Assembly: GCA_020845515.1 (NCBI GenBank)
Contig: JADLFQ010000062.1
Coordinates: 1 to 64,000 of the forward strand
DNA length: 64,000 nucleotides
Direction: 5' to 3'
DNA from: Anaerolineaceae bacterium
GTDB lineage: Bacteria > Chloroflexota > Anaerolineae > Anaerolineales > Anaerolineaceae
This document shows, in pieces, positions 43,056 to 52,414 of this stretch. The notes beneath the pieces were generated by a model, which had not been told where the DNA came from, did no database searches, and worked only from the letters and a program-made list of their open reading frames with translations. Made by a program: the position numbers and the translations under genes. Numbering within the stretch: position 1 is the stretch's first letter; every line of letters begins with the position of its first letter.

Positions 43056-45242
43056 TCAGGGTTGCCAGGCTGGGTCGAGATCCCGACCGGGTTCTCCGGT
43101 AAGATTGGTCTGCAGCAGACCTGCAGCGGTCATGATGTAAACCTCCTCGTTTCCGTCGCGCTCGGAATTGAACGCAATCCATTGGGAATCCGGCGACCAG
43201 GCTGGCGATGACTCTGTGCTGGAATCCGCGGTAAGCAAGGTGGAATCTGCCCCGCGAGATTTGTAGTCGAGGGAATAGATCTGTTTGCTTTTTCCCTTGA
43301 CCTGTGTGTAGGCAATATGGGTGCCATCAGGAGACCACGCAGGATCAGCCACCTCCCCCAACCGGCCAAAGAACGTTGTGGGGTCATATTGCTGGGGGGT
43401 GGGGAAAGGGGTGGGATAAATATTCCCTACCCAGGAGTGCATGAAGAGATAGCGATGATCACGGGCATAAATCACATTCATTAACCAGTCCGTTTTAGGG
43501 GACCAAGTTGGGGAGTATTCCTCGAAATCGAGGCTGAGGCGGGTAATGTTTCCACCATCGGGCGCCATGAAATAGAGGGTGTGGACATCGGTGAACTTGC
43601 CCCGATTGGTAAAAGCGATAAACTTTCCATCCGGCGACCAGGCTGGATCAAAGTCGTCGCCTTTTTGGCGCGTGAGATTGACAGGCTGGCTGCCTTCCTG
43701 TGAGAGGTCCAGGAGGAAGATATCTTTCCCGGTGCCAGTGCCTCCATCAGAAACATACAATAATCGTTTTCCATCCGGCGACCAGGCTGGCTGAGTTTTA
43801 TCCGCGCCGTTAAAAGTGATCTGTTTGAATTCTTCCGCCACCGGTTTGCCGGATTCATTTAGGAATAATTTCACCGTCCAGATTTGCAGGATTTTGCCGT
43901 CAAACCGGTCACTGGCGTAGGCAAGAACTTTGTCGCCGCTGAGCGGCCGCAGAGCTGGCTGGGGCTGGAGAGTTTCGGTGGGAGGGAGTGCGGGAGTTAT
44001 TGTGGCGGCGGGCAGGGGTGTTTCGGTTGCGATGGGCTGTGGCGTTTCGGTTGGTGCGGTTGTTAAAACAACAGGGGGAAGTTGTTGTGTGGGGGACTGC
44101 TTCCCCCCCAACGTTCCGGAGGTCCAAAGTAAAGTAAAAACGACAATGGCGCCGACCCCTAGCAAAAGAATGCCCCCGCCGCCAGCCAGCACTGCAAACA
44201 TGCCCAGGGAGCGCTTTTTTGGAGGTGCGAGCGGTTGAGAGGGTGTGGGGCTGTGCCCTTGCATGGTCACCTGCGGGGGGGGCTGCGCCGGAGAAGTATA
44301 TTGTGAATAATTGAGGTATGGGGATGCAGAGTGCGAAGGCGGCTGGCTGGTCGGATAACCGGCGGCGGGTGAGGTTCGGGTGGCCGGCCCTGCATTGGCT
44401 GTAGGGCGGGAAGGCTCGGCGTGCATGGCAGCCTGGTAGTAGCGGTGGTCCTTGAGCGCTTTTTGAAAGTCCGCGACGTGCTCGAAACGGTCTTCAATAC
44501 GGACGGACATGGCTTTTTCGATTGCCCACTGAACGTAGGGTGGAACTTTGGGATTAAGCAGGTTTAGGGGGGTCAGCACCACCTGATTGAGCAGGCGCTG
44601 GACGCTGTCGGCGGGTTTTTGGTTGGTTAAGAGCATGTAAAGTGTGGCTGCAAGGGAATATTGATCGGAATACGGGCCGGTACGCGCTCCGCCATACTGT
44701 TCTGGAGGGGCGTATCCGGGTGTGTACCCTATCGCGCCGGTTGCGGTGGCTTGGGAGACATCAGCAGCTTTGGCAATTCCGAAATCTACGAGCATGACCG
44801 TCCCATCGGACATCAGTTTGAGGTTGCCCGGCTTAATATCCCGGTGGATTACGCTCGGTTTTTGTGTATGGAGATAGACAAGCGCAGAGCAGATTTCATC
44901 CGCCCATTTCAGCACTTTGTCAATAGGCTGGGCGCCGTCTCTCTGGAGCAGTGCGCCTAAATCATCCCCAGGGATATAATCCATTACCAGGTACTGGCTC
45001 TGGTCGAGGAGGAAATGATCAATGACACGCGGCAAATTGGGGTGCCTCAAGGCTGCCAGCAGGCGCGCTTCGCGCAGGAACTGAGTGGAGCTCTCCTTGC
45101 TGGGGTTAAGGTTGCATTTGACGGCGACTTCAGTTTCGAGTGAGGTATCATACGCCAGATAGACTGCCCCCATTCCTCCCTTGCCAAGTTGTCGGATGAT
45201 CTTGTAACGGCCGCGCAAAGTGGTTTCTGATGATAAGTCCAT
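43056..45242 (-). CDS. Membrane Ser/Thr protein kinase with TolB-like repeats
   Basis: The 728-residue PknB-like kinase has P-loop GKGGMGAVY (from residue 20), Lys42, catalytic HRDIKPGN (His133-Asn140) and DFG in LVDFGIAKAA. The kinase domain ends near residue 285. A Pro/Ser/Thr-rich linker, one membrane segment (about 350-375, FAVLAGGGGILLLGVGAIVVF) and a second T/P-rich linker lead to six WD40-like/TolB repeats (PAWSPDG pattern, from residue ~475 to the end). The repeats form a propeller outside the membrane, possibly a sensor. All kinase residues are intact. It is the only gene of its transcription unit. Confidence 0.92.
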   Translation of the reverse strand: MDLSSETTLRGRYKIIRQLGKGGMGAVYLAYDTSLETEVAVKCNLNPSKESSTQFLREARLLAALRHPNLPRVIDHFLLDQSQYLVMDYIPGDDLGALLQRDGAQPIDKVLKWADEICSALVYLHTQKPSVIHRDIKPGNLKLMSDGTVMLVDFGIAKAADVSQATATGAIGYTPGYAPPEQYGGARTGPYSDQYSLAATLYMLLTNQKPADSVQRLLNQVVLTPLNLLNPKVPPYVQWAIEKAMSVRIEDRFEHVADFQKALKDHRYYQAAMHAEPSRPTANAGPATRTSPAAGYPTSQPPSHSASPYLNYSQYTSPAQPPPQVTMQGHSPTPSQPLAPPKKRSLGMFAVLAGGGGILLLGVGAIVVFTLLWTSGTLGGKQSPTQQLPPVVLTTAPTETPQPIATETPLPAATITPALPPTETLQPQPALRPLSGDKVLAYASDRFDGKILQIWTVKLFLNESGKPVAEEFKQITFNGADKTQPAWSPDGKRLLYVSDGGTGTGKDIFLLDLSQEGSQPVNLTRQKGDDFDPAWSPDGKFIAFTNRGKFTDVHTLYFMAPDGGNITRLSLDFEEYSPTWSPKTDWLMNVIYARDHRYLFMHSWVGNIYPTPFPTPQQYDPTTFFGRLGEVADPAWSPDGTHIAYTQVKGKSKQIYSLDYKSRGADSTLLTADSSTESSPAWSPDSQWIAFNSERDGNEEVYIMTAAGLLQTNLTGEPGRDLDPAWQP

Positions 45243-45293
45243 AAGGATACTCCCTGCAGTAAACGAAACAATCTAAGGATTGAATCTGCTCTT

Positions 45294-45321
45294 ATTATAG
45301 TGCAGGCAAGGCTGAAAACAA
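45294..45321 (-). promoter_or_regulatory. Promoter of the Ser/Thr kinase gene
   Basis: Minus strand: TTGTTT (45316-45321), 16 bases, TATAAT (45294-45299), giving a leader of about 45 bases before the ATG at 45242. Confidence 0.6.
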
Positions 45322-45405
45322 CTGCAATGGCTTTAATAATTTATCTCCCGATCCTCTGCGGATGGCTCTGCATAGACCGTGTTATACTGATTTTGAAGGA
45401 TGGAA

Positions 45406-45448
45406 CAAGGGATTATTTAAAGTAAAAAAATTTAAAATAAGTCCCTTG
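45406..45448 (+). repeat. AT-rich long hairpin before the patatin gene
   Basis: CAAGGGATTATTT (45406-45418) plus AAA pairs with TTT-A-AAATAA-G-TCCCTTG (45431-45448) with single-base bulges, forming about 16 bp around an A-rich loop. It lies 35 bases upstream of the ATG at 45484, so it belongs to the probable 5' leader. Role unknown. Confidence 0.5.
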
Positions 45449-45483
45449 GGCAGGTTATAGGCTGGAAATTTCGCGAGGACAGC

Positions 45484-46392
45484 ATGAAAAGGAAACTTGC
45501 GTTTGTTTTGAGCGGAGGCGGGTCGCGCGGCGCCTTGCAGGTTGGGGGGCTGCGGGCGCTGTTGGAGGCTGGGTTTCAACCCTGTTTGGTAACCGGCACG
45601 TCAATCGGCGCGGTTAACGCGGCTTTTTTATCCGTAAATGGTTTCGATCTTGATGGAATCCAAAAGCTGGAAGAAGCCTGGAGAGCCTCCACCACGCAAG
45701 ATTTTCTGCCTGCGAACCTTTGGCGGCAGATTATGCAGGTTTTCTTCCGCCGTTCACGGGGGGGTTCGCAGCGGCGTATCCGAGATTTTGCAATTGGGCA
45801 CGGTCTGACGCCCGATTTGCGCTTCAAAGATATCGCAGATGTGAGACTATTTATTGTCGCGTCCGACCTGAACTCGAACAGCCCGGTGATTTTTGGTGAA
45901 GACCCCGAAGAATATGTTTTGGAAAGTATGATGGCTTCCATCGCGCTTCCGCCCTGGGTGTTTCCTGTAGAAAAAGAGGGACGCTACCTGGTGGATGGCG
46001 GCGCAGTCAGCAACTTGCCGGTGGAAGCCGCGTTGCAGCAAGGCGCAGAAGAAATTATTGCCCTTGATCTATTCAACCCATATGAAGTGGGCAGTACTGA
46101 AAGAGGCTTACGCCCCTTTTTATGGAAATTGAATCTGACTGTTGAGAACCGGCAAAACCAGTTGGAAATGGAACTGGCTGAAGCGCGCGGCGTACCGGTT
46201 CACCACATTTCCCTGACGATGGAAGAGGCGATCTCCTTTTGGGATTTTCGTCATTCAGAAAAGATGATTGAACATGGTTACCGGGTAACGCGCGATGCCA
46301 TTGGAACGTGGGAATCTCCGAATACCGGCTTTAGTCAGCGGCGGTTCCCCTTACTTTCCAGACTGGAGCATTTGCTTCAGTTAAAAAAATAG
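45484..46392 (+). CDS. Patatin-like phospholipase
   Basis: The 302-residue protein has the patatin oxyanion hole LSGGGSRGALQVG, nucleophile Ser40 in VTGTSIGA and the catalytic Asp in DGGAVSNLPV near residue 170. It likely hydrolyses lipid acyl chains at the membrane. It is preceded by an AT-rich hairpin and GCGAGGACAGC. It is not clearly in an operon with the next gene; a 167-base gap with a GC hairpin follows. Confidence 0.9.
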   Translation: MKRKLAFVLSGGGSRGALQVGGLRALLEAGFQPCLVTGTSIGAVNAAFLSVNGFDLDGIQKLEEAWRASTTQDFLPANLWRQIMQVFFRRSRGGSQRRIRDFAIGHGLTPDLRFKDIADVRLFIVASDLNSNSPVIFGEDPEEYVLESMMASIALPPWVFPVEKEGRYLVDGGAVSNLPVEAALQQGAEEIIALDLFNPYEVGSTERGLRPFLWKLNLTVENRQNQLEMELAEARGVPVHHISLTMEEAISFWDFRHSEKMIEHGYRVTRDAIGTWESPNTGFSQRRFPLLSRLEHLLQLKK

Positions 46393-46479
46393 GTATATTC
46401 AGACCGAAGCCCCGGCACTTTTTTGAAACTTGCTTATGGAACTCCTTCTGGTAAACTTGAGGGATGTGGAAAATTTACA

Positions 46480-46500
46480 GGCGCTCTTCCCGGGAGCGCC
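46480..46500 (+). terminator. GC-rich hairpin after the patatin gene
   Basis: GGCGCTC (46480-46486) pairs with GAGCGCC (46494-46500), with two extra GU pairs around a CCC loop. No T-tract follows; it may be a weak terminator or leader structure of the next gene. Confidence 0.4.
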
Positions 46501-46559
46501 TTAAAGAAAGCTAAAATTTATCTGTTTTCAACTTTATTTTTTATATCAGGCAAACTTTT

Positions 46560-47282
46560 ATGATGGATAATTCTGAACGCTCTTATCGTTATTTGGACCG
46601 TGTGATGGCACTGTTTGTTACCGTATTAATCGTCAGCAACATCGCTTCTTCCGCAAAAATTGTGGACTGGGGCATCTCGTTTTTGGGAGTGCGCCTCTCT
46701 TTTGATGCGGGCACGCTGCTATTTCCAATCAGTTCTGTCTTTGGAGATGTCTTAACCGAGGTATACGGTTACCGGCGTTCCCGCCGGGTAATCTGGACGG
46801 GGTTTGCCTGCCTGGCGTTGAGCGCGGCGGTCTTTTGGGCGGTACGCTTGCTGCCCGGCGAAGCAAACTGGCAGATCTATGCTGGGGATAGCGCCTACCT
46901 GGCGATTCTGGGTGGAATGAGTAGCGGCGGTATTGTCCTGGCAAGCCTGGCGGCCTATTGGGCAGGGGAATTTAGCAACTCTGTAATTCTGGCAAAAATG
47001 AAAGTGTGGACGGGAGGGCGCTGGTTATGGAGCCGTACGATTGGAAGCACCCTGGTTGGGGAAGGAATTGATACGCTGATCTTTTTGCTGGTTGCCAGCG
47101 TGACAGGCGTTTTCCCGTGGGAGATCTTTGTCAGTCTGGCGGTGACCAATTACTTGTTTAAAGTAGGGATTGAAATCTTGATGACGCCGGTGACCTACCG
47201 GGTGGTCTCTGCCCTTAAGAAAGCTGAAAAAGAGGACTACTACGATACCGGAACGAATTTCAATCCTTTTAATATCGTTTGA
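46560..47282 (+). CDS. Queuosine-precursor-type membrane transporter (VUT/YhhQ family)
   Basis: The 240-residue protein has six membrane segments and the family landmarks ALFVTVLIVSNIASSAKIV, FPISSVFGDVLTEVYGYRRSRRVIW, WLWSRTIGSTLVGEGIDTLIFLLV and the C-terminal YLFKVGIEILMTPVTYRVV. YhhQ of E. coli imports queuosine precursors; the ligand here is inferred. No preQ1 riboswitch was found in the 167 bases upstream. A terminator follows. Confidence 0.85.
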   Translation: MMDNSERSYRYLDRVMALFVTVLIVSNIASSAKIVDWGISFLGVRLSFDAGTLLFPISSVFGDVLTEVYGYRRSRRVIWTGFACLALSAAVFWAVRLLPGEANWQIYAGDSAYLAILGGMSSGGIVLASLAAYWAGEFSNSVILAKMKVWTGGRWLWSRTIGSTLVGEGIDTLIFLLVASVTGVFPWEIFVSLAVTNYLFKVGIEILMTPVTYRVVSALKKAEKEDYYDTGTNFNPFNIV

Positions 47283-47320
47283 TCGTTGTGGAGAATGCAG
47301 AGAGCTGCTCCAGTAAATAG

Positions 47321-47351
47321 AACAGGGCTGGTTTTTGCCAGCCCTGTTTTC
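47321..47351 (+). terminator. Bidirectional terminator between transporter and groEL
   Basis: AACAGGGCTGG (47321-47331) pairs with CCAGCCCTGTT (47338-47348) around TTTTTG, followed by TTT. It serves convergent genes. Confidence 0.85.
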
Positions 47352-47367
47352 CTTAAGGAAGATTGGT

Positions 47368-48999
47368 TTAGTATTCCGGCATGGGAGGAACGGCCGGGGC
47401 TTTGTCCTTTTCAGGAAGATCGGTGATCAGCGCTTCGGTGGTCAGGATCATGGCTGCAATTGAGGCTGCGTTTTCAAGCGCGCCGCGGGTGACCTTGGCG
47501 GGATCAATCACACCGCCTTTGACCATGTCAATGTACTCATCGCGGATGACATCGTAGCCGACTTTGGTGTTCTTTTCGCGTTTTTGAGTCTGGCGGATAT
47601 TTTCGATGATGACGGAACCCTCTTTACCGGCATTTTCGGCAATCCGGCGAGTGGGAACCTCGAGCGATTTGCGAACGATATTGACGCCGATTTGCTCGTC
47701 ATCGTTTTCCATCTTGACGTTTTCGAGTGAGGAAACTGCATTGATCAGCGCGACACCGCCGCCAGGGACGATGCCCTCTTCAACGGCTGCGCGGGTGGCT
47801 GAAAGCGCATCTTCCACGCGGTGTTTCTTTTCTTTTAACTCGGTCTCGGTTGCAGCGCCAACACGGATGATGGCGACACCGCCGGAAAGTTTTGCAAGCC
47901 GTTCTTGCAGTTTTTCGCGGTCATAATCACTGGTGGTCTTGTCAATTTCGACGCGGATCTGTTCGATGCGGCCTCTAATTTCAGCTTCCTGGCCTTTGCC
48001 GCCGATGATGGTGGTGTTGTCTTTATCGGAGACAACTTTCTCGGCGCGGCCGAGGTCGGCAACGGTGGTGGTTTCCAGCTTGCGGCCGGTCTCTTCTGAG
48101 ATAACCTGTGCACCGGTCAGAATGGCGATATCCCCGAGCATCGCTTTGCGGCGGTCGCCGAAGCCTGGAGCTTTGACGGCCAGCACGTTCAACATGCCGC
48201 GCAGCTTGTTCAATACCATGGTTGCCAGCGCTTCGCCGTCAACATCTTCTGCGATAATGACGAGCTCACGCTTGCCGCTCTGTACCAGTTTTTCGAGCAG
48301 GGGAACAATATCCGCAGCAGCCGAGATTTTCTTATCGTATACCAGAATATAGGGTTCGCTAATGACCGATTCCATGTGGTCAGAGTCGGTAATGAAATAG
48401 GGGGAGATATAGCCACGATCGAACTGCATACCCTCTACGTATTCGGTTTCGAATTCCAAACCTTTGGATTCTTCAACGGTGATGACGCCGTCTTTGCCCA
48501 CTTTGTCCATCACTTCGGCAATCAGATCGCCAATAGTGCGGTCTTGGGCGGAGATGGTGGCAACGTTGGCAATGTCTTCTTTTGTGCTGATGGAAATGGA
48601 CTGACCTTTGATCGCCTCGGAAACTGCCTTTGAAGCGGTTTCGATACCGCGTTTGAGCAGCATGGGGTTCGCGCCGGCGGAAAGGGTCTTCAGGCCTTCG
48701 CTGACCATGGCGTGCGCCAGAACGGTGGAAGTGGTGGTGCCGTCTCCGGCGATATCATTGGTTTTGGTGGCGGCTTCTTTCAGAAGCTGAGCGCCCATAT
48801 TCTGATAGGGATCTTCCAATTCAATTTCTTTTGCAACGGTGACACCATCGTGCGTGATGGTGGGGGAACCGAACTTGCGATCAACAGCGACATTGCGACC
48901 TTTGGGGCCAAGGGTGGTCGCGACTGCGTTTGCCACAACGTCTACCCCTGCTTTAAGCTGGCGTCGAGCGTCCTCTGCAAAAATAAGTTGCTTAGCCAT
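47368..48999 (-). CDS. groL: Chaperonin GroEL
   Basis: The 543-residue chaperonin has the ATP-site motifs [22 protein letters not shown] and [11 protein letters not shown], plus the apical segment [15 protein letters not shown]. The C-terminus PAVPPMPEY lacks the Gly-Gly-Met repeats of proteobacterial GroEL. It is the second gene after groES, 42 bases apart, under a CIRCE-controlled promoter. It refolds proteins with GroES in the cytoplasm. Confidence 0.98.
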   Translation of the reverse strand: MAKQLIFAEDARRQLKAGVDVVANAVATTLGPKGRNVAVDRKFGSPTITHDGVTVAKEIELEDPYQNMGAQLLKEAATKTNDIAGDGTTTSTVLAHAMVSEGLKTLSAGANPMLLKRGIETASKAVSEAIKGQSISISTKEDIANVATISAQDRTIGDLIAEVMDKVGKDGVITVEESKGLEFETEYVEGMQFDRGYISPYFITDSDHMESVISEPYILVYDKKISAAADIVPLLEKLVQSGKRELVIIAEDVDGEALATMVLNKLRGMLNVLAVKAPGFGDRRKAMLGDIAILTGAQVISEETGRKLETTTVADLGRAEKVVSDKDNTTIIGGKGQEAEIRGRIEQIRVEIDKTTSDYDREKLQERLAKLSGGVAIIRVGAATETELKEKKHRVEDALSATRAAVEEGIVPGGGVALINAVSSLENVKMENDDEQIGVNIVRKSLEVPTRRIAENAGKEGSVIIENIRQTQKREKNTKVGYDVIRDEYIDMVKGGVIDPAKVTRGALENAASIAAMILTTEALITDLPEKDKAPAVPPMPEY

Positions 49000-49041
49000 A
49001 AGATAATTCTCCTTGATAATTTAATTTCTAATATAAATAAA

Positions 49042-49338
49042 TTATTCTTCGACGATTGCCAGAAGGTCGCTTTCGCGCAAAATCAGCAACTTCTTGTTGT
49101 CGACTTTAATTTCTGTACCGCCATATTTGGCAAATAAAACTGTGTTACCCACTGCGACATCCATCGGAATGCGCTTGCCGCTTTCGTCGCGGTCACCAGG
49201 GCCAACGGACAAGACGAGACCCTTCTGGGGTTTTTCTTTGGCTGTTTCGGGGAGAACAATACCGCCGGCAGTTACTTCTTCCTGCTCAATCGGCTCGACG
49301 ACCACACGGCCACCTAGGGGTTTGAGATTTAGAGACAT
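49042..49338 (-). CDS. groS: Co-chaperonin GroES
   Basis: The 98-residue co-chaperonin starts [16 protein letters not shown] and has the mobile-loop region [20 protein letters not shown] and [20 protein letters not shown] placed the start at ATG 49338, preceded by CAGGAGGAATCTGT; the longer frame to 49440 would include the CIRCE element. It forms the lid of the GroEL cage. First gene of the heat-shock operon. Confidence 0.98.
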   Translation of the reverse strand: MSLNLKPLGGRVVVEPIEQEEVTAGGIVLPETAKEKPQKGLVLSVGPGDRDESGKRIPMDVAVGNTVLFAKYGGTEIKVDNKKLLILRESDLLAIVEE

Positions 49339-49385
49339 ACAGATTCCTCCTGTTTCAAGGTTTGGATTTCCAGATTTATTCGTCT

Positions 49386-49412
49386 TTAGCACTCTCTTTG
49401 TGTGAGTGCTAA
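49386..49412 (-). promoter_or_regulatory. CIRCE operator (HrcA-binding site)
   Basis: A perfect TTAGCACTC-N9-GAGTGCTAA inverted repeat lies between the groES promoter and its ribosome site, the hallmark of HrcA repression. The hrcA gene is not in the window. Confidence 0.97.
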
Positions 49413-49422
49413 AGCGTACCGA

Positions 49423-49451
49423 ATAATACCCGGCTTTCAAATGGAAGTCAA
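49423..49451 (-). promoter_or_regulatory. groESL promoter
   Basis: Minus strand: TTGACT (49446-49451), 17 bases, TATTAT (49423-49428). Transcription would start at the edge of the CIRCE, consistent with repressor blocking. Confidence 0.85.
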
Positions 49452-49489
49452 GGGGATAAAAAGTTTCTTATATATTTCTGATATTGAAA

Positions 49490-50824
49490 TTATCGGGTGA
49501 AGCCAAAAGAAGCGCACACCTGTTCGCTGGCTTCGACGATCTGAATGATGGTGGGGTCGTTGGCGAAACCTGTGCGCACTTCACGCAAAACTTTCATAGC
49601 CTCTTCGCAATAGTTGTTCTTGTCTGCTGGACGATACATGCCTGCGAGTACAGAGCCATAAGTGAAGTAGTACACCACGGTGCTGCCTGAAAGCGGCAGG
49701 CCTTCAATGACAATTTCCGGGTCAGTCGTCGAGTCACAGCGACGTACTTCACAGCTTTCTTCGGCAGTGCAGCCTCTTACTGCACACTTCAAGGCAGGGA
49801 TTGCGCCTTCGTAATTGCGGGATTTAAAATAAATCACACCCAAGGAGCCGTAAACATCGGGGTTGGTGGGGTCGAACTTCAACCCCTTGCGCACATTTTG
49901 TGCAGCGGCGAAAAAGTCGCCGGTTTGCGAATAGGTTTTGCCAATGGCAAGATAGGGAATGGGGTCATTAATGCCAAGCTGTGCATTAATGCTGGCGGCT
50001 TTGACGAAGTATTCGAGTGCAATTTCATATTGTTTTAATTGGCGGTAATTGACGCCGAGGTTGAGGTAGAGAAAGGTCAGGTTGGGAGTAATGGCAATGG
50101 CACTTTTATACTCCTCAATAGCGGCGCCATAATCTCCCAGTGTTTCCATCACCAACCCATTGACACGATGAATATCCATGAGTGTGGGGTCGCGCTCAAC
50201 TGCCTGCCGGATATATTGTTCGGCTTGCAGATATTTTTGCTGGTCGAGCAATATTTCCGAGTAATAAGCCAGTGCGAGTGCATTTTGGTTGTCCAACTGG
50301 AGCGCCCGGACTGCGGCTTGTTCTGCCTCTGCCAGGTAAGCGTCTCGCTGGTCTCCGGCAATATTTGGATTGGAGAGCCAGTCGAGCACCATGGCGCGCA
50401 CGGCGTGGACGCTGCTGTCATCCGGGGCGAGCTCGACAGCCTGTTTGATGGATTCTTGTGCTTCCAGTAAACGGGTGCGTTTTTGGGTATCTGTGGTAAG
50501 GGATGCGGAGGAATACACCTGGATGCGCGCCAGCTCAGCTCGGATGGTGGCATTTTTCGGGTCAACTTCGGCGGCTTTGCGGTATGCTTCGATTGCTGCG
50601 GGCAAATTGCCGGCGACAAAATGTGTTTCCCCCTCACTGGTAAAAGATGCTGCCGAGCGGGTGGGAACAGGGGTAGCGGCAAAAGGCGATTGGATCTGAT
50701 CTTGTTTGACCGCGCGCAGTAAAAACAAGCTGAGGATGAGCAAGAAGAGCAGCCCAAGCACCCGGTAGGGGTTGGCGCTGGGGTTTTGCCGCCTGAAAGT
50801 TGGTTGCTTTCCAGTTAAATTCAT
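49490..50824 (-). CDS. Membrane-anchored TPR-repeat protein (downstream paralogue)
   Basis: The 444-residue protein has a short basic tail, one membrane segment (RVLGLLFLLILSLFLLRAV, about residues 21-39) and about eight TPR units, from ETHFVAGNLPAAIEAYRKAAEVDPKN on. A long C-terminal region ends in a Cys-rich stretch (CAVRGCTAEESCEVRRCD). Periplasmic or outside-facing scaffolding is likely. It is 12 bases downstream of a paralogue with the same build (50837-52156), suggesting duplication and co-expression. Confidence 0.85.
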   Translation of the reverse strand: MNLTGKQPTFRRQNPSANPYRVLGLLFLLILSLFLLRAVKQDQIQSPFAATPVPTRSAASFTSEGETHFVAGNLPAAIEAYRKAAEVDPKNATIRAELARIQVYSSASLTTDTQKRTRLLEAQESIKQAVELAPDDSSVHAVRAMVLDWLSNPNIAGDQRDAYLAEAEQAAVRALQLDNQNALALAYYSEILLDQQKYLQAEQYIRQAVERDPTLMDIHRVNGLVMETLGDYGAAIEEYKSAIAITPNLTFLYLNLGVNYRQLKQYEIALEYFVKAASINAQLGINDPIPYLAIGKTYSQTGDFFAAAQNVRKGLKFDPTNPDVYGSLGVIYFKSRNYEGAIPALKCAVRGCTAEESCEVRRCDSTTDPEIVIEGLPLSGSTVVYYFTYGSVLAGMYRPADKNNYCEEAMKVLREVRTGFANDPTIIQIVEASEQVCASFGFTR

Positions 50825-50836
50825 CTCAATTCCGGT

Positions 50837-52156
50837 TTAGGATTCTGGTGTTTCTGTGGAGACCGGCATGAGAATGGGGGGGGTTGGTGTGTCCGATGGC
50901 TCCGGTGTGCCTGTCAGATCATTGGGCGATAAGGTTGCAATGCTCCCGACAGATTCTTTGCAAATGTTGAGCATCTCTTCTGCGTTATAAACGGAAGTCT
51001 CGTCCTCGCGTACGGCTTGCAGGAGCATTTTGGAGACTTGTACAGCCTCATTGCACTCCTCCTGGCGTGCCAGCGCCAACCCATAGGTATAGTAATATTC
51101 AGCAACCCGTCCATAGTCCAGCGGCAAGCCTTTCACCTCCAAGTTATCTTTCGTTTTACCGCCCTGCACAGCCAGCCGTAGATTGGTAATTGCGTTGGGG
51201 TAGTCGCGATTGCGGTAATACATTGTTCCGAGGTTGCCATAGAGGAAGGCATCTTGCGGGGAGATGTTGATCGCTTGCTCGCCAAACTGGATGGCTTTGG
51301 CATACTCACCTACCGTTGCGTATGTGCGGGAAATATACGTTAAAGGCAATGGGTCGGAAGGGTTGAGCGCGTTGGCGCGGTTGAATTCTTCCACGGCGCG
51401 CTCGTACTGCTCGAGGGCACGATAGTTCCTGCCCAATGCCAGATGCAAATCGGCGATATTGGTATCAATGGCAATGGCAGCTTCAAACTGGCGGGCTGCT
51501 TCCTCGTAGTTGGAGGTTTGTTCAAGGACGATGCCGCGAGCGCGATGTGTTTCCATCAAATTTGGACCTAACTCTTCGGCCATGCGGGAGGCTTCAATGG
51601 CCTGGTTTAATGACCCCAGAGTATCTTCCCCCGCCTGAATCTGCAAGATGATCACCTCGGCCATATAGGCATAGGCGGCGGCATTGTTGGGGTCAACCTT
51701 TACTGCTTCTTTAAGAGAGCCCAGAGCTTCCAGGTAGTCCCCCGTGAAACCCATTGCCCAGCCGCGCAGGGCAAGTGCGATGGAATTGTTGGCGTTGAGG
51801 AGCAGGGCATTTTTTGCATTGATTGCAGCTTCCTGGTAGCTGCCAGTATAAATCTGTAAGCGCGCAAGAGCAACATAATTGGCTGGATTTTGCGGGTCTG
51901 CCTCAATGGCACTCTGATAGGCAGCAATGGCTGGCAGTATTTTCCCCTGCCTCAGCAAGCCCTCGGCGTCACTGATAAAAGATTCGGGGGCGCGGGTGGG
52001 TGTAGGTGTGGGGATAAAGAGCGGCGGTGTACTGGGAACCACAACTTGATTAACGTAAACAGCCGCGCCTACCAAAATTGCTAATAGGATGACACGCCAG
52101 GGATTGGATCGCTTACGCCGCTTGTTGTAACTCCAGCGGTTGCCTTTCAAGTACAT
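50837..52156 (-). CDS. Membrane-anchored TPR-repeat protein (upstream paralogue)
   Basis: The 439-residue protein has a basic N-terminus (KGNRWSYNKRRKRSN), one membrane segment (WRVILLAILVGAAVYVNQVVV) and at least eight TPR repeats, such as IAAYQSAIEADPQNPANYVALARL. The C-terminal tail is Pro/Thr-rich. It shares order, anchors and the GEYAKAIQFGEQAINISPQDAFLYGNLG region pattern with its downstream neighbour. The promoter gives almost no leader: TAAGAT ends 6 bases before the ATG, so the mRNA is leaderless. Confidence 0.87.
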   Translation of the reverse strand: MYLKGNRWSYNKRRKRSNPWRVILLAILVGAAVYVNQVVVPSTPPLFIPTPTPTRAPESFISDAEGLLRQGKILPAIAAYQSAIEADPQNPANYVALARLQIYTGSYQEAAINAKNALLLNANNSIALALRGWAMGFTGDYLEALGSLKEAVKVDPNNAAAYAYMAEVIILQIQAGEDTLGSLNQAIEASRMAEELGPNLMETHRARGIVLEQTSNYEEAARQFEAAIAIDTNIADLHLALGRNYRALEQYERAVEEFNRANALNPSDPLPLTYISRTYATVGEYAKAIQFGEQAINISPQDAFLYGNLGTMYYRNRDYPNAITNLRLAVQGGKTKDNLEVKGLPLDYGRVAEYYYTYGLALARQEECNEAVQVSKMLLQAVREDETSVYNAEEMLNICKESVGSIATLSPNDLTGTPEPSDTPTPPILMPVSTETPES

Positions 52157-52162
52157 AAATTG

Positions 52163-52191
52163 ATCTTACCATTTGATATAATCGTCCGCAA
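52163..52191 (-). promoter_or_regulatory. Promoter for leaderless TPR mRNA
   Basis: Minus strand: TTGCGG (52186-52191), 17 bases, TAAGAT (52163-52168), then CAATTT and the ATG at 52156. Confidence 0.65.
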
Positions 52192-52402
52192 GGTGGGGAG
52201 AGGGGCTCTAACCCAGCGTTAAGATGGCATTAAAACGACTATGCGGCTTATAAGGTACGGTTAACATCTCAAATTCAAGCCCTCATATTTTCGCCATGCC
52301 GGAACTAGGGTGAATTAAAAAGTGCATGTTTATTTTTCTTAAAAAAGATCTTGTCCCAGGATTGTGAACCCAAATAGCGGTGTGCTTTTTAAGGTTACAC
52401 AG

Positions 52403-52408
52403 TAGAAT
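52403..52408 (+). promoter_or_regulatory. Putative -10 element of a leaderless trmD mRNA
   Basis: TAGAAT lies 6 bases before the trmD ATG (52415). No ribosome site is present and the -35 region is weak (GTGTGC). A transcript starting near the A of ATG would be leaderless. Confidence 0.4.
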
Positions 52409-52414
52409 CGCTCT

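Noticed and set aside
46440-46559. preQ1 riboswitch ahead of the queuosine-type transporter
   Set aside because: The GC hairpin at 46480-46500 is followed by an A-rich tail, but the loop lacks the conserved C and no tail bases pair with the loop, so it does not fit preQ1-I; other classes are not recognisable.
50875-50882. Run of eight or so G near the end of the upstream TPR gene
   Set aside because: It encodes Pro-rich tail residues on the minus strand and lies in a non-conserved region, so it carries no special meaning beyond base composition.
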